In this document: positions 1 to 8,585 of the stretch, in pieces
Layout of the letters: each line of letters begins with the position of its first letter
How positions within the stretch are numbered: the stretch's first letter is position 1
Source of the DNA: JBGSKV01 sp041740975
GTDB lineage: Bacteria; Bdellovibrionota_B; Oligoflexia; Oligoflexales; JALZUQ01
DNA length: 30,669 bases
Assembly: GCA_041740975.1 (NCBI GenBank)
Contig: JBGSKV010000075.1
Coordinates: forward strand, 1 to 30,669
Direction of reading: 5' to 3'
Program-made: the position numbers and the translations under genes
The notes under the pieces: generated by a model
Database searches by the model: none
What the model was told of the DNA's origin: nothing
What the model saw: only the letters and a program-made list of their open reading frames with translations

Positions 1-149
1 GAGCATGGCATTCGTGGCAAAGCTTGCTAAGCAACATGTTTGAACATGTTGAATATGCAGACACCGCGATGACAGTCGTACTGGGTGACGAAGATAACCC
101 GACATCTTCAAAAAAGTTTGGTAAACTCCCCGAGCCTTTAGCTCATTAA
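1..149 (+). CDS. 3' end of an unidentified protein (partial)
   Basis: The third forward frame is open from the window edge to a TAA at 147-149 and gives about 48 residues ending in KLPEPLAH. The other two forward frames close within 45 bases, so this is probably the C-terminus of a gene starting outside the window. The tail is acidic then Pro-rich (GDEDNPTSS, then KLPEPLAH) and I recognise no family. It ends 17 bases before the next gene and is therefore probably cotranscribed with it. Confidence 0.5.
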   Translation, partial: AWHSWQSLLSNMFEHVEYADTAMTVVLGDEDNPTSSKKFGKLPEPLAH

Positions 150-166
150 TGTAGGAGCCGCGATCC

Positions 167-676
167 ATGCGAACGACTTTCTTATTGAAAAATAAGCCGC
201 TGATTTTATCTTTATTGGTTACGATTGGTTTCTTATCATCACAATCGGCTTTTTCGGACACAGTCGGCGGTGGGATCAGCTTAGGTACAGGAAGCGGACT
301 TTCCTTCTTTTATCAGCCAACGGATTCGGAGAGGGCCTATCAAGCTCTCCTCAATCTCAATACAGACGGCGATTTTTCACTTCATGCCGACATGCTTTTT
401 CCTTTGGTGATCGAAAGTGATCCGCATTGGGATGCATATTGGGGTGTCGGGGCATTGGTTGGTAATTATCGCAAAGCCACCATTAAATTGGGTGGTGATT
501 TGGATGATGAAGATAATGTTTACGTCGGTGGGCGAATTCCATTCAATATTGTCTATTATATTCCTAACACACCATTACAAGTTGGTGCAGAGTTAGCTCC
601 AACGATCGTAGTCTCATCAAATACATATGGGTACTTGCATGCGGCGGTGATGGTTCGGTTGATTTTTAAACTCTAA
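167..676 (+). CDS. small exported beta-barrel-like protein
   Basis: The 169-residue product starts at an ATG preceded by AGGAG with good spacing. Residues 1 to about 30 form a signal peptide (basic start, LILSLLVTIGFLSS core, SAFS cleavage region). The mature part alternates polar and hydrophobic residues, is rich in Gly and aromatics, and ends in MVRLIFKL, as expected for strands of a small outer-membrane barrel. No named family is recognised, so the location is inferred from composition. It sits 16 bases upstream of recJ in the same direction. Confidence 0.6.
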   Translation: MRTTFLLKNKPLILSLLVTIGFLSSQSAFSDTVGGGISLGTGSGLSFFYQPTDSERAYQALLNLNTDGDFSLHADMLFPLVIESDPHWDAYWGVGALVGNYRKATIKLGGDLDDEDNVYVGGRIPFNIVYYIPNTPLQVGAELAPTIVVSSNTYGYLHAAVMVRLIFKL

Positions 677-692
677 TTTCCGGGATTTAAAG

Positions 693-2336
693 GTGATTTC
701 AGGCAGCAAATATAGCATTTGGCAGCCGCGCTCTTCCGTGACACCTCGCGCAATGGCGGAGTTACCTGACATAATTTTGCGAAGTCGAAACTTTCGCCCC
801 ATCGATAAACTCGATTACGGTGATCACGGCCTTATTGCGGCTCAAGATGCAATTAAAAAGGCGATCCAATCAGGCCAGCGAATTGCACTTTATGCGGACT
901 ATGACGTCGATGGCACGATGAGTTGTGTCAGTTGGATTTGGTTTTTCCGTGCCATTGGATTTGAAAATTTCATTCATTACATTCCGTGTCGCTTTAAGGA
1001 AGGCTACGGTCTTAACCTCGATGCTATGAAATATTTGATCGATGAACAAAAAGCCGAGTTGATCATTACGATGGACACGGGAATCACGGCCAACGCAGAA
1101 GCAGAATACTGCAAGCAGCGCGGCGTTACTTTTATTTGTACAGATCACCATAAAATCCAGCCTGATAAAATGCCTGACTGCATTATCCTTAACCCGAAGC
1201 AGCATCCCAATAGTGAATATCAAGAGCTTTGTGGTTGCGGGATCACATTTGTTTTGTTGCGCCGATTGGGTCAAGACTTGACGGTGGCGCCCGATGTATG
1301 GACGGATTTGCTGGCACTTTGTGGGATGGCCACGATATGCGATATGGTTACACTGAACGGAGTGAACCACCGATTAGCGCGCATGGGATTGCAAGCCTTA
1401 GTCAAAAGTCAGAACCCGGTGTTGATGGCACTCAAAAAAGCTTGCGCAGTTGATGATGATCTTAATGAAATTGATGTTGGCTTTCGCTTGGGGCCACGTA
1501 TCAATGCCGTGGGACGAATGGAACACGCTGATCTCATTATTAAGGCCTTTGTGGATTACGAATGTGAGCCATTGATTCATCAAATGGGTCATTTAAACGA
1601 ACAGCGTAAAACAGTTCAGAAGGCGATTGTTGACGAGGCGATTGCTGCGGCAGACAGCCAAGAAGGCGAACCCATTTTGTTTTTGGGAGGCGACTGGCAC
1701 CCGGGAGTCGTAGGCATTGCAGCCAGTCGCTTAGTTGAAAAATTTTGGCGACCGACCTGGTTGTTTCAAATCAAAGACGGCGTTTGCAAAGGATCTGCAC
1801 GTGCCATACCGGGATTCGATGTAACGGAAGCCATGCAATCGGTAGGGCATTTGATGACGAAATTTGGGGGTCACAGTGCAGCCGGTGGATTTAGTTTTCT
1901 TGAAGAAAACCTCGAACAAATATACTTAGGGCTGAGTGAGTACGCATTGGATGTTTTTTCTACACGTGAAGACCTCTGGGAAAGCAAAATTAAATTTGAT
2001 TGCCGTCTGCCAGCTGAGTTTTTGACCCTCGATTTGGCGAATATGATCGACCAAATGCGTCCTTTTGGACTAGGTTTCGATGAGCCTCGATTCGTATTGC
2101 GTGGAAAAATTGAGAAATTTGACTATTACCGTGATAAACAGACTCAAGAAAAGCGCCACACGGCGATCTTCATAAAAGGTATGTCTGGATTGCAAAAAGT
2201 TATGTTTTTCAATGAAGTCGTTGAAGGTTTAGAAGCGGGGCGCACCATGGAAGCGCTCGTGTCCGTTACCAGTAACCAATTTCAAGGCACGACATCCCTT
2301 TCTTTGATAGGCAGTGATTTGAAGGTATATCATTGA
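693..2336 (+). CDS. recJ: single-stranded-DNA-specific exonuclease RecJ
   Basis: RecJ is a cytoplasmic 5'-3' exonuclease acting on single-stranded DNA in recombination and mismatch repair. The 547-residue product, close to the usual 560-580, carries the DHH phosphoesterase motifs in order: DYDVDG at 69-74, DTG at 128-130, DHH at 151-153 and an Asp at 217. The DHHA1 part follows, with GPRINAVGRM near 267-276, HPGVVGIAASRLVEKF near 336-351 and GGHSAAGG near 392-399. The start is a GTG; the ATG 20 codons later would remove the N-terminal segment with a Trp that RecJ proteins usually have. The stop overlaps the serB start as TTGA, indicating translational coupling. Confidence 0.95.
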   Translation: MISGSKYSIWQPRSSVTPRAMAELPDIILRSRNFRPIDKLDYGDHGLIAAQDAIKKAIQSGQRIALYADYDVDGTMSCVSWIWFFRAIGFENFIHYIPCRFKEGYGLNLDAMKYLIDEQKAELIITMDTGITANAEAEYCKQRGVTFICTDHHKIQPDKMPDCIILNPKQHPNSEYQELCGCGITFVLLRRLGQDLTVAPDVWTDLLALCGMATICDMVTLNGVNHRLARMGLQALVKSQNPVLMALKKACAVDDDLNEIDVGFRLGPRINAVGRMEHADLIIKAFVDYECEPLIHQMGHLNEQRKTVQKAIVDEAIAAADSQEGEPILFLGGDWHPGVVGIAASRLVEKFWRPTWLFQIKDGVCKGSARAIPGFDVTEAMQSVGHLMTKFGGHSAAGGFSFLEENLEQIYLGLSEYALDVFSTREDLWESKIKFDCRLPAEFLTLDLANMIDQMRPFGLGFDEPRFVLRGKIEKFDYYRDKQTQEKRHTAIFIKGMSGLQKVMFFNEVVEGLEAGRTMEALVSVTSNQFQGTTSLSLIGSDLKVYH

Positions 2337-3169
2337 GTAATTCTGATTTTATTATCTATGCAACATTGCCATTTCCCGAAATGTCAAAGTACGGAGACTG
2401 GATACGCACTGAAAAAAGTGCATATTTTATTATATCAGATGCCAGTGATAGCGACATTCAAGCGGATGTACGAAATCTATTTTTCAAATGCAAAGAAAAA
2501 AAAGCGTTTATAGGCATGCGACAACATAAGTGGCATCCTCGTATATGTTTTTTTGACATGGACGCGACAGTCATTTGCGAAGAGACTTTGGATATAATCG
2601 CCAAAGCCTTTGTCGGTGATGGGAAGATGAATGATATCACTGAACAAGCCATGGCCGGTAAAATAGACTTTGCACATTCTTTACTTAGTCGTTTGCAAAT
2701 GTTGACCGGATGCCCACTTGATCTCGTCAAGAAAGTAGCCAGTGAAGTCACTCTTCAGCCTAATATTGATCGCCTCATGCATTATTTTATTCATCGGTCC
2801 GTGCCATGTTTTTTGGTTTCTGGTGGGTTTACGGCAGTGGCACTACCTTTGTCGAGAAGGCTTAACTTCTCGGGCATTCATGCCAATGAGTTTGAAATCA
2901 ACGACCATCATTTATTGACAGGAAAGTTGATGAACTCCACCATCGTAGATGAGCGTAATAAAATGGATTGGGTCAAAATGAAATGTTTGGAGCTTAATAT
3001 TCCCTTAAAAGACTCCATGGCGGTAGGCGATGGGGCAAATGATCGAACGATGTTGGGTGGTGTTGGATTGGGTATTGGTTTTAACCCCAAAGATGTTTTG
3101 CAGAATAATATTGATGTTATTAACTTTACCGGTGATCACGGCATGACGATGGATTTTCTTGGGGGCTGA
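2333..3169 (+). CDS. serB: phosphoserine phosphatase SerB
   Basis: SerB removes phosphate from O-phosphoserine in the last step of serine synthesis. The 278-residue protein has HAD motifs: FDMDAT at 74-79 (nucleophile D75), the SerB cap pattern EETLDIIAK...ITEQAMAGKIDF, Ser163 in LVSGGFT, and VGDGANDRTML from 231. Most SerB proteins have DMDST where this has DMDAT. Residues 1-65 form a small N-terminal region that may be a degenerate regulatory domain. The TTG start overlaps the recJ stop and follows AAGG at normal distance. An unusual HAD phosphatase is possible, but the cap motif makes SerB much more likely. Confidence 0.88.
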   Translation: MSNSDFIIYATLPFPEMSKYGDWIRTEKSAYFIISDASDSDIQADVRNLFFKCKEKKAFIGMRQHKWHPRICFFDMDATVICEETLDIIAKAFVGDGKMNDITEQAMAGKIDFAHSLLSRLQMLTGCPLDLVKKVASEVTLQPNIDRLMHYFIHRSVPCFLVSGGFTAVALPLSRRLNFSGIHANEFEINDHHLLTGKLMNSTIVDERNKMDWVKMKCLELNIPLKDSMAVGDGANDRTMLGGVGLGIGFNPKDVLQNNIDVINFTGDHGMTMDFLGG

Positions 3170-3172
3170 AAA

Positions 3173-3535
3173 ATGACTTATGAATTTTATAAAATTTTAC
3201 ATATCGTGGCTATTTTTGTTTTGCTTAGTGTTTCTGCCATTATTTATATGATGGCCGGTCGACGAGACATTGTGTTTTCCGGCCGCTCGCGATTTATGGG
3301 TATACTCGGTGTTTGTCTCATTCTTATTTTGGTGAGTGGATTCGGAATGCTCGCCCGCTTAGGCCTGACGACGACCATGCCACTTTGGGTTATTGGAAAA
3401 ATCGTAATATGGTTGACGATTGGAATTCTTCCGGCTTTTGCCCGAAGATTTCAACGCTATGCTTATAGCATTTGGTTTATGACCCTTGTCTTGGCCTCTT
3501 TTGCAGTCGCGCTAGCCATTTATCACCCAAGTTGA
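3173..3535 (+). CDS. four-helix integral membrane protein
   Basis: The 120-residue protein has four hydrophobic segments, at about 7-27, 42-62, 69-88 and 97-116. A basic loop (GRRDIVFSGRSR) follows the first and an ARRFQR loop precedes the last. The His in ILHIVAIF and overall size recall SirB- or HemJ-like small membrane proteins, but I cannot assign it. The ATG is 4 bases after the serB stop, so it is probably made with recJ and serB. Its C-terminus is followed by a GC-rich hairpin. Confidence 0.65.
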   Translation: MTYEFYKILHIVAIFVLLSVSAIIYMMAGRRDIVFSGRSRFMGILGVCLILILVSGFGMLARLGLTTTMPLWVIGKIVIWLTIGILPAFARRFQRYAYSIWFMTLVLASFAVALAIYHPS

Positions 3536-3540
3536 CGGGT

Positions 3541-3571
3541 CGGCGCCAGGCCCCTGACCAGACCTGTGCCG
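3541..3571 (+). terminator. GC-rich hairpin after the recJ-serB group
   Basis: CGGCGCCAGG can pair with CCTGTGCCG as a stem of about 9 pairs, with one G-U pair and one bulge, starting 5 bases after a stop codon. No T run follows, so termination would be Rho-dependent or weak. Confidence 0.3.
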
Positions 3572-3696
3572 GTAAGAAAACCTTCATTAGCAAGCTATTG
3601 ATTTTACAGATAAAAAATTCGTTCAGGCGAGTATTTTGTGTCTCATTTTCAAGAGTCCCGGCCCATTGCCGAAGACTTATTGAGGCCCATTTATAC

Positions 3697-6033
3697 ATGA
3701 AATCAAAGTTCTCCAGCGCTGAAAAGATTCTGTCGACTCCCGAGATGTCGTGGCGTTGGATATTGGGAGCAATTTTTCTGGCATGGATTGCTGGCATTGC
3801 ACTTATCAGAACGGATATGGGAAAGCAGATATCCTACCGTTTACACGATGACTACCTGTTTCGCGTGCGAGAATATTTCGGACAAGCACCCGGTATTAGC
3901 CCAAAAATGAAAGTTTTTGTCATTGATGACGTCGCTTTTCGTAGATCGAAAAACTGGCCATTAACTATGGATACTTGGGTTCAAATCTTGCAAGAAATGG
4001 CATCAAAAAAACCCAGAAATATAATTATAGATAGCACTTTTCAACGCTATAGTCATATCTCGCCATCGCTAGAAAAAACATTGGCACCTATGCGCGAACT
4101 GAACGTCCCCATTGCATCGGCGGGATATTTTCAACCAAAAGTTTCTGATGATCATGCCTTGGACCCCGTCAGATATTTAAAGCCTGCGAGCCATTTTCTG
4201 CAAGGAAACAACAAAATAGATCTTCTGCCGAAAGCTAATTCCCAGAACTTTTCGCTATTAGGGGCGCATACAGATTTGAGGGATGTCTTGAGCTTGTATG
4301 GGAACGTACGTTATGAGGGAAACAATAGAGTTTTTCCTTTCCAGATTGTGGATGGGTCCCTGGTCCTTCCCCATTTAAGTTTTTTGGCCAGTGAATCTTT
4401 GGTGTTGAAAGATGGTGAATTATTTGCTGATCGCAAGAAAGTTTTCACTGATCGTGATTACTCCATCACGGTAAATTTCCCAACTATATCAACCTTTATG
4501 AAATCCATTAAACGCCTGCCGACTGAGAATATCAAAGGCAATGGTCAATTTGATAGTATTGAATCCGGAAGTACGGTGGTCATTCTTCCCGGATTTTACT
4601 CGGGCAGTGGTGACTATCACTCAACCTCTGTAGGACATGTTACGGGTGGTTATATTGTCGCAAGTATTATCAATAGCATACTGACGGGCGAGTGGATAAA
4701 GAACTTGCCGAACCCATACCTCTTGGCCTTGCTATTTTGTGTTTTAGGAGCCCTGGTCGCTGTCTATTTTTCCCCTCTGATTTCTTCGATTGCCATTCTT
4801 TCCTCCATGGCCGCTATGGTGCTTGCGTCTTTTTTCGCATTCGCGCTGCTATCACTCCTTATTCCTATGGTTCCACTAATGACGTGTTATCTCGGAGCGT
4901 CTGGAATTCTAACCGTTCGTAAAGTCATAGTGCGTGAACGCAAAACCAAAATCATTCGTTATGCTTTTGAAGGTAACGTCTCTGGCAAGCAGCTTTCTAA
5001 TATTCTGGATAATCAAGCATTTGATGTGCAACCCCGTCAGGAAGTTGCCACGATCATGTTTATAGATATGGTTGGATTTTCTGTAGCTATGGAAGGTTCT
5101 GTGCCGCGAAGAGCCTTTGAGCGACTTAAGAATATAATCGATGAAGTGACGGAAGTGATTCATCGCTACGATGGCGTTGTGAATAAAACTATCGGTGACG
5201 GTGTTTTGGCCGTTTTTGGCCTCAATAAAACTTTGCCGACATCAACGGGCAATCACGCCTTAAATGCCTTAAAGTGTGCTCTGGAAATTCAACAGTTGAA
5301 CGTAGAGAATGTCGTTAAGCTTAGTGAGAACAAGCAACGCATGTACCTACTCTTGCGAATTGGTATAAACACAGGACCTGTTTTCGTCGGCAATCTCGGC
5401 AAGGGCGAACGAATTGATTTGACTCTTATAGGTAATGCCGTGAACACAGCAAAACGTTTGGAAACAGACTGCTCGTTATTTCACGTATTGGTTGGCGAAT
5501 CGACGCATGAACTAGTCAAAATTGCCACGATTGATTCCACGGAGTGTAAGCAGAAGTTCGTGCGACTCAAGCATCATGTCGACATGTTGGCGGCGTGGGA
5601 ATACAACCCATTTCGCTTAAATCCACAACTAGTCGAACAAGCCGAGGCGGCACTATCGGAAAGTCGAGATCATATAGATAGACGCAAGCGCTGGCAGTTC
5701 TTCAAGGACAAGTCTATTTCCGTGGATACCTCGCTTGGCAAAGCACACCTGATAAACTTTTCGCATTCAGGTCTTTGTTTAAAGGTTTCTAGTCCAATGA
5801 AAGAGGGCCAAGAAATGGAACTCTTTCCAGAGTCTTTGCAGTTCGGTGTGCGACGTCGTTTGGAAGGTTTGGGAATAGAAAAAATCATCATGGAAGTAAA
5901 ATGGCAATATCATGATGAAGATGGATCGGTTTGCGGCCTTGAAATGAAAAATTTGACGGATAAGCAGAAGAATAATTTTATCGTAGCACTTTGTGAAATA
6001 CATGATCAACTTTCTTATAGCGATGTGGGGTAG
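3697..6033 (+). CDS. CHASE2 - class III adenylate cyclase - PilZ-like protein
   Basis: The 778-residue protein begins with a transmembrane helix (about 19-37) and a CHASE2-type extracytoplasmic sensor (about 45-330). Further helices span about 340-405. A class III cyclase domain runs from about 449 to 600, with metal-binding D457 (FIDMVGFS) and D501 (KTIGDG), ATP-selecting K497 and D574, and transition-state N583 and R587, so an active adenylate cyclase is expected. Residues about 660-770 resemble PilZ: RRKRW, then INFSHSGL, then VCGLEM, in the order of the c-di-GMP-binding RxxxR and (D/N)xSxxG motifs. I chose the ATG after GAGG at 3682-3685; the frame is open further upstream but that stretch reads as noncoding. 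Confidence 0.88.
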   Translation: MKSKFSSAEKILSTPEMSWRWILGAIFLAWIAGIALIRTDMGKQISYRLHDDYLFRVREYFGQAPGISPKMKVFVIDDVAFRRSKNWPLTMDTWVQILQEMASKKPRNIIIDSTFQRYSHISPSLEKTLAPMRELNVPIASAGYFQPKVSDDHALDPVRYLKPASHFLQGNNKIDLLPKANSQNFSLLGAHTDLRDVLSLYGNVRYEGNNRVFPFQIVDGSLVLPHLSFLASESLVLKDGELFADRKKVFTDRDYSITVNFPTISTFMKSIKRLPTENIKGNGQFDSIESGSTVVILPGFYSGSGDYHSTSVGHVTGGYIVASIINSILTGEWIKNLPNPYLLALLFCVLGALVAVYFSPLISSIAILSSMAAMVLASFFAFALLSLLIPMVPLMTCYLGASGILTVRKVIVRERKTKIIRYAFEGNVSGKQLSNILDNQAFDVQPRQEVATIMFIDMVGFSVAMEGSVPRRAFERLKNIIDEVTEVIHRYDGVVNKTIGDGVLAVFGLNKTLPTSTGNHALNALKCALEIQQLNVENVVKLSENKQRMYLLLRIGINTGPVFVGNLGKGERIDLTLIGNAVNTAKRLETDCSLFHVLVGESTHELVKIATIDSTECKQKFVRLKHHVDMLAAWEYNPFRLNPQLVEQAEAALSESRDHIDRRKRWQFFKDKSISVDTSLGKAHLINFSHSGLCLKVSSPMKEGQEMELFPESLQFGVRRRLEGLGIEKIIMEVKWQYHDEDGSVCGLEMKNLTDKQKNNFIVALCEIHDQLSYSDVG

Positions 6034-6042
6034 GTCGAAACT

Positions 6043-6636
6043 ATGCGAAGTATAGGTTGCATTTTGATTGTGGCATTTGTTTGCGTAAACTGCGTATTTA
6101 CCGGTCCGAAAGACCCTTCTCCAGAGATGATGGATGAAGACTGGGAAGACTTGATATCAGGTGCAAGCGTTGATTTTGAACCAAAACCGGACCAGCGCTT
6201 TGATATCTTGATGACTTCTGAAAGACTTGCGTTATTGCCGGAAAATATTCGTAGTAACGATGAAAAGAGCGCACTGACGTTGAGTCGGTTTTTGGAGAAG
6301 CCAGAACTATTTGATTTGGGTGTTTACGGTAAGGTGGATGGTGCGGGGCGGTTTGTAGCCTATTTGTCGGACATTCCGGATTGGGATCGACTCTACTGGG
6401 CGCAAGTGCAGGTGCTTTCAAAGAAGTATGCTTGCTTTATTCGAGAACGGTTCAAAAATGGTGATGAAGTCAAGTTTCAGTGTCGTGATAAGCGTTACGT
6501 GACAATGTGGCGCGCGCGAGGTGATCACTGGATAGAATTTTATGCCCGGCTTTACGATATGAAAGGTAAGGAAATCATCACAGCAAAGGGCAAGGACACC
6601 AAAAAGCCCGGTGCTGTCATTAAGTCCTCATATTAA
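6043..6636 (+). CDS. exported protein of unknown function, possible lipoprotein
   Basis: The 197-residue product has a short signal segment (CILIVAFVCVNC) whose last Cys at 17 could be lipidated, though the preceding residues are not a canonical lipobox. The mature part is acidic at first (SPEMMDEDWEDL) and then mixed, with no family I recognise. It starts 9 bases after the CHASE2 cyclase stop and lies between two cyclase genes, which suggests an envelope partner of the first cyclase; that role is inference only. Confidence 0.6.
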   Translation: MRSIGCILIVAFVCVNCVFTGPKDPSPEMMDEDWEDLISGASVDFEPKPDQRFDILMTSERLALLPENIRSNDEKSALTLSRFLEKPELFDLGVYGKVDGAGRFVAYLSDIPDWDRLYWAQVQVLSKKYACFIRERFKNGDEVKFQCRDKRYVTMWRARGDHWIEFYARLYDMKGKEIITAKGKDTKKPGAVIKSSY

Positions 6637-6657
6637 CTAACCTTCTATTTCAATTTT

Positions 6658-6717
6658 ACTAAACTGCCAATTATCAAGCCCGAGCCTGAAGTCATCTGAC
6701 CGGACTCGAGGTTTAGT
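6658..6717 (+). repeat. inverted repeat upstream of the second cyclase gene
   Basis: ACTAAAC at 6658-6664 pairs with GTTTAGT at 6711-6717, and CGAG at 6681-6684 with CTCG at 6705-6708 inside it. This may be an imperfect hairpin in the leader of the following gene, or a weak terminator of the preceding one. No T tract is seen. Confidence 0.3.
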
Positions 6718-6757
6718 TTCACTTCAATGCTCCGATCTATAGCTAAACAGGTGGATT

Positions 6758-8086
6758 ATGAGCCTTTGGCGAGAAAAATTTTCTTTTTTACTAGGTCCGG
6801 TTTTCAAGGATGCCGATGAACGACGCTTTTGTCGTCGTTGGATGTTCGAGCAAGCCTATGCCTTAGTAAAAATTGGTTATACTGTAGCGTTGCCAATGAA
6901 TATTTTGGCATTGGTGCTTTTTCCTTTATTTACAAATGAATCCGTTCGACCATTTTTCAACGCCGTCCATGGTGGTTATCTTGTTCTACTCATTGTCGCG
7001 GGGATTTTTTATCGGAACAAACCAGTGTTCGTTTTCGTCCTCAGTCTTTTCACAATTCTTTTCGTCGTTAGCTATAGTTATGGCATGCACATGGTGTGGC
7101 AGTTGAAAGAAGCCGATGAGTTTATGATTTCGCATCGTACGCTTCGGGTTTCTTTGGGAGTCGCCGCGCTTGGAATGTTTTCATTGCAGTTATTGCCTTT
7201 GGGTGGGCGATGGGGTGCCGTTTGTACGCTAGCTTATTCGGCCGCAGCTTTCGCTGCATTGGCGCATGAAGGCAAAAACGGTGTGGTCGTAGCTTCTATC
7301 ATGATGTTTCTCTTCATTTTCTCTCTTATGATGCGTCAACGCCTTCGTTACACTTCTATTCGTGAAGCCCAAGCGGAGTATCAAACTCGCGTCAAAATCG
7401 CTCCGGCCCATATTCTGCGAAAGTCTCTAGAAAGCTCGTCGGACATTGATACTTTTTTTGCTCCGAAACGAAAATTTTGCGCATGCATTTCGAGTGATTG
7501 GCGTAGTTATCAGCAACTTAGTTCGAGTTTGACACCTGTCCAACTGGCCGAGGCACTTAGCAAATACTATGATGAATGCGAGGTCATTTTGCGTCGATCG
7601 TTTCCTGAAGGAAACTACTTTTCGGACTGGATTGCGGACGAACTCTTCGTTGTCGCTTACGCCTCAAGCACTATGGACGAGGAAAAACTCGCCGATGCAG
7701 CCGTTTCTTTTTCTAAAAAGTTGATTACGTTTAAACAGGGGTTCTATCAAGAGTTTCAGTTTCCTGCGGCCATTGACGTAGGTGTGTCGGTAGGTCATGC
7801 CCTACTGGGTATGATGGGGCCAAAGAGTTATCGCAAGGCTACGGCGCTGGGCAGGGTTCCCGGTGAGGCTCGTCGCTTGCAGACCATTGGAAAAGAATTG
7901 CGTGAGCGCTATGCTCCACGTGATCGCATTGTTTTCAATAAGGCTGTGTATGCGCAACTGCAGAAATGCGACGAATACATCGGTCATGTTCACGCTACGG
8001 AAATAACAAATGCACGTGATCTTGAGGATCATGAGTTTTATTTTATTGATCCGCTGGAAGAACAAAAAATAGATGAAGCGGCATAA
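6758..8086 (+). CDS. six-helix membrane protein with divergent class III cyclase domain
   Basis: The 442-residue protein has about six transmembrane helices (residues about 35-195) and a class III nucleotide cyclase fold (about 236-430). DWRSYQQLS aligns with the cyclase DIRGFTxLS motif and keeps metal Asp D247; WIADE keeps D294. The two substrate-selecting positions are reversed relative to the neighbouring cyclase: its Lys corresponds to D290 here and its Asp to K360. The transition-state Asn is Gly369, while the Arg is kept (R373). It may be an atypical or inactive cyclase, or a nucleotide sensor. AGG precedes the ATG at 6 bases. Its stop lies 22 bases before the structured repeat. Confidence 0.75.
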   Translation: MSLWREKFSFLLGPVFKDADERRFCRRWMFEQAYALVKIGYTVALPMNILALVLFPLFTNESVRPFFNAVHGGYLVLLIVAGIFYRNKPVFVFVLSLFTILFVVSYSYGMHMVWQLKEADEFMISHRTLRVSLGVAALGMFSLQLLPLGGRWGAVCTLAYSAAAFAALAHEGKNGVVVASIMMFLFIFSLMMRQRLRYTSIREAQAEYQTRVKIAPAHILRKSLESSSDIDTFFAPKRKFCACISSDWRSYQQLSSSLTPVQLAEALSKYYDECEVILRRSFPEGNYFSDWIADELFVVAYASSTMDEEKLADAAVSFSKKLITFKQGFYQEFQFPAAIDVGVSVGHALLGMMGPKSYRKATALGRVPGEARRLQTIGKELRERYAPRDRIVFNKAVYAQLQKCDEYIGHVHATEITNARDLEDHEFYFIDPLEEQKIDEAA

Positions 8087-8108
8087 ACAGTCTTCTGACT
8101 TTTAAATT

Positions 8109-8130
8109 CTATAGATTATTGAACGGCCGC
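8109..8130 (+). repeat. left terminal inverted repeat of copy 1
   Basis: It begins CTATAGATTATTGAACGG and is perfectly inverted at 8586-8607. Its inner end runs into a 7-bp hairpin (CGGCCGC-TCC-GCGGCCG, 8124-8140). Confidence 0.85.
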
Positions 8131-8212
8131 TCCGCGGCCGGATATCTAAATTTGCTCCGCCTTTCGCACTCACAGTTTTCAATTCTTTGGTTGATTGGTC
8201 CGGTTCTCCCGC

Positions 8213-8270
8213 CTTAAATTTGTCTGGGCGGTGTCGGCTGATGCAGCCTCAATGCCCAGACAAATTTAAG
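8213..8270. repeat. 17-bp perfect stem-loop in copy 1
   Basis: 8213-8229 pairs perfectly with 8254-8270. The loop holds a smaller hairpin, GGCTG-ATG-CAGCC. After a C-C mismatch (8212/8271) CCG pairs with CGG. In copy 2 the mismatch is replaced by a G-C pair. Confidence 0.85.
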
Positions 8271-8426
8271 CCGGCTCAACCGTCCCAGCCAACCATCGGG
8301 TGAAAACTGTGACGGCGAGGCTGCGCACACCAGTGCGTGACAGCACGAGTTGCATCCGCAACGGTAGCTCGAGTGAGGTCACCAGTTTGGCGGAGCCTCA
8401 CTGTTGGAGATTTTAGGCCATACTTG

Positions 8427-8523
8427 GAGAGTCCGATTTTACCAGCAATTGAGGGTACGGGGATTGGAGCGAGCCGGACGCGAGCGTCCCCGGACACTCA
8501 ATTGCTGTTAAAATCGGACTCTC
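8427..8523. repeat. 27-position stem-loop in copy 1
   Basis: 8427-8453 pairs with 8497-8523 with a single C-T mismatch. The 43-base loop is itself foldable: CGGGGA (8458-8463) pairs with TCCCCG (8487-8492), and GGACG-CGAG-CGTCC lies within. This is the longest stem in the element. Confidence 0.85.
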
Positions 8524-8538
8524 AAAGCATGCAATTAA

Positions 8539-8565
8539 AAGCTCCGCCTTTCACAGGCGGAGCTT
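8539..8565 (-). terminator. pckA: hairpin, probable pckA terminator
   Basis: AAGCTCCGCCT pairs perfectly with AGGCGGAGCTT around a TTCAC loop. On the minus strand it is followed by a short T-rich stretch (CTTTTAATT), 45-70 bases beyond the pckA stop, as for a weak intrinsic terminator supplied by the repeat element. Confidence 0.5.
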
Positions 8566-8585
8566 CATGACGTTACGGCCGCTTC

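Noticed and set aside
870..1370. 166-codon minus-strand frame inside recJ
   Set aside because: It is antisense to a well-supported gene, and its composition (many His, Cys, Arg) is typical of a shadow frame.
3472..3696. N-terminal extension of the CHASE2 cyclase
   Set aside because: The extra 75 codons begin inside the upstream gene, include a GC-rich hairpin, and read as non-protein; the ATG at 3697 has a ribosome site and leads directly into the first helix.
8311..8400. tRNA-like or CRISPR-like pattern in the repeat (short hairpins CGCAC/GTGCG and GTTGC/GCAAC)
   Set aside because: There is no acceptor stem, T-loop consensus or regular spacing; the hairpins fit the larger palindromic element.
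8276..8570. Open frames on both strands inside the structured repeat
   Set aside because: They cross long stems, have low-complexity Arg/Ser/Ala composition, no ribosome site and no recognised domain; the segment is better explained as a noncoding palindrome.
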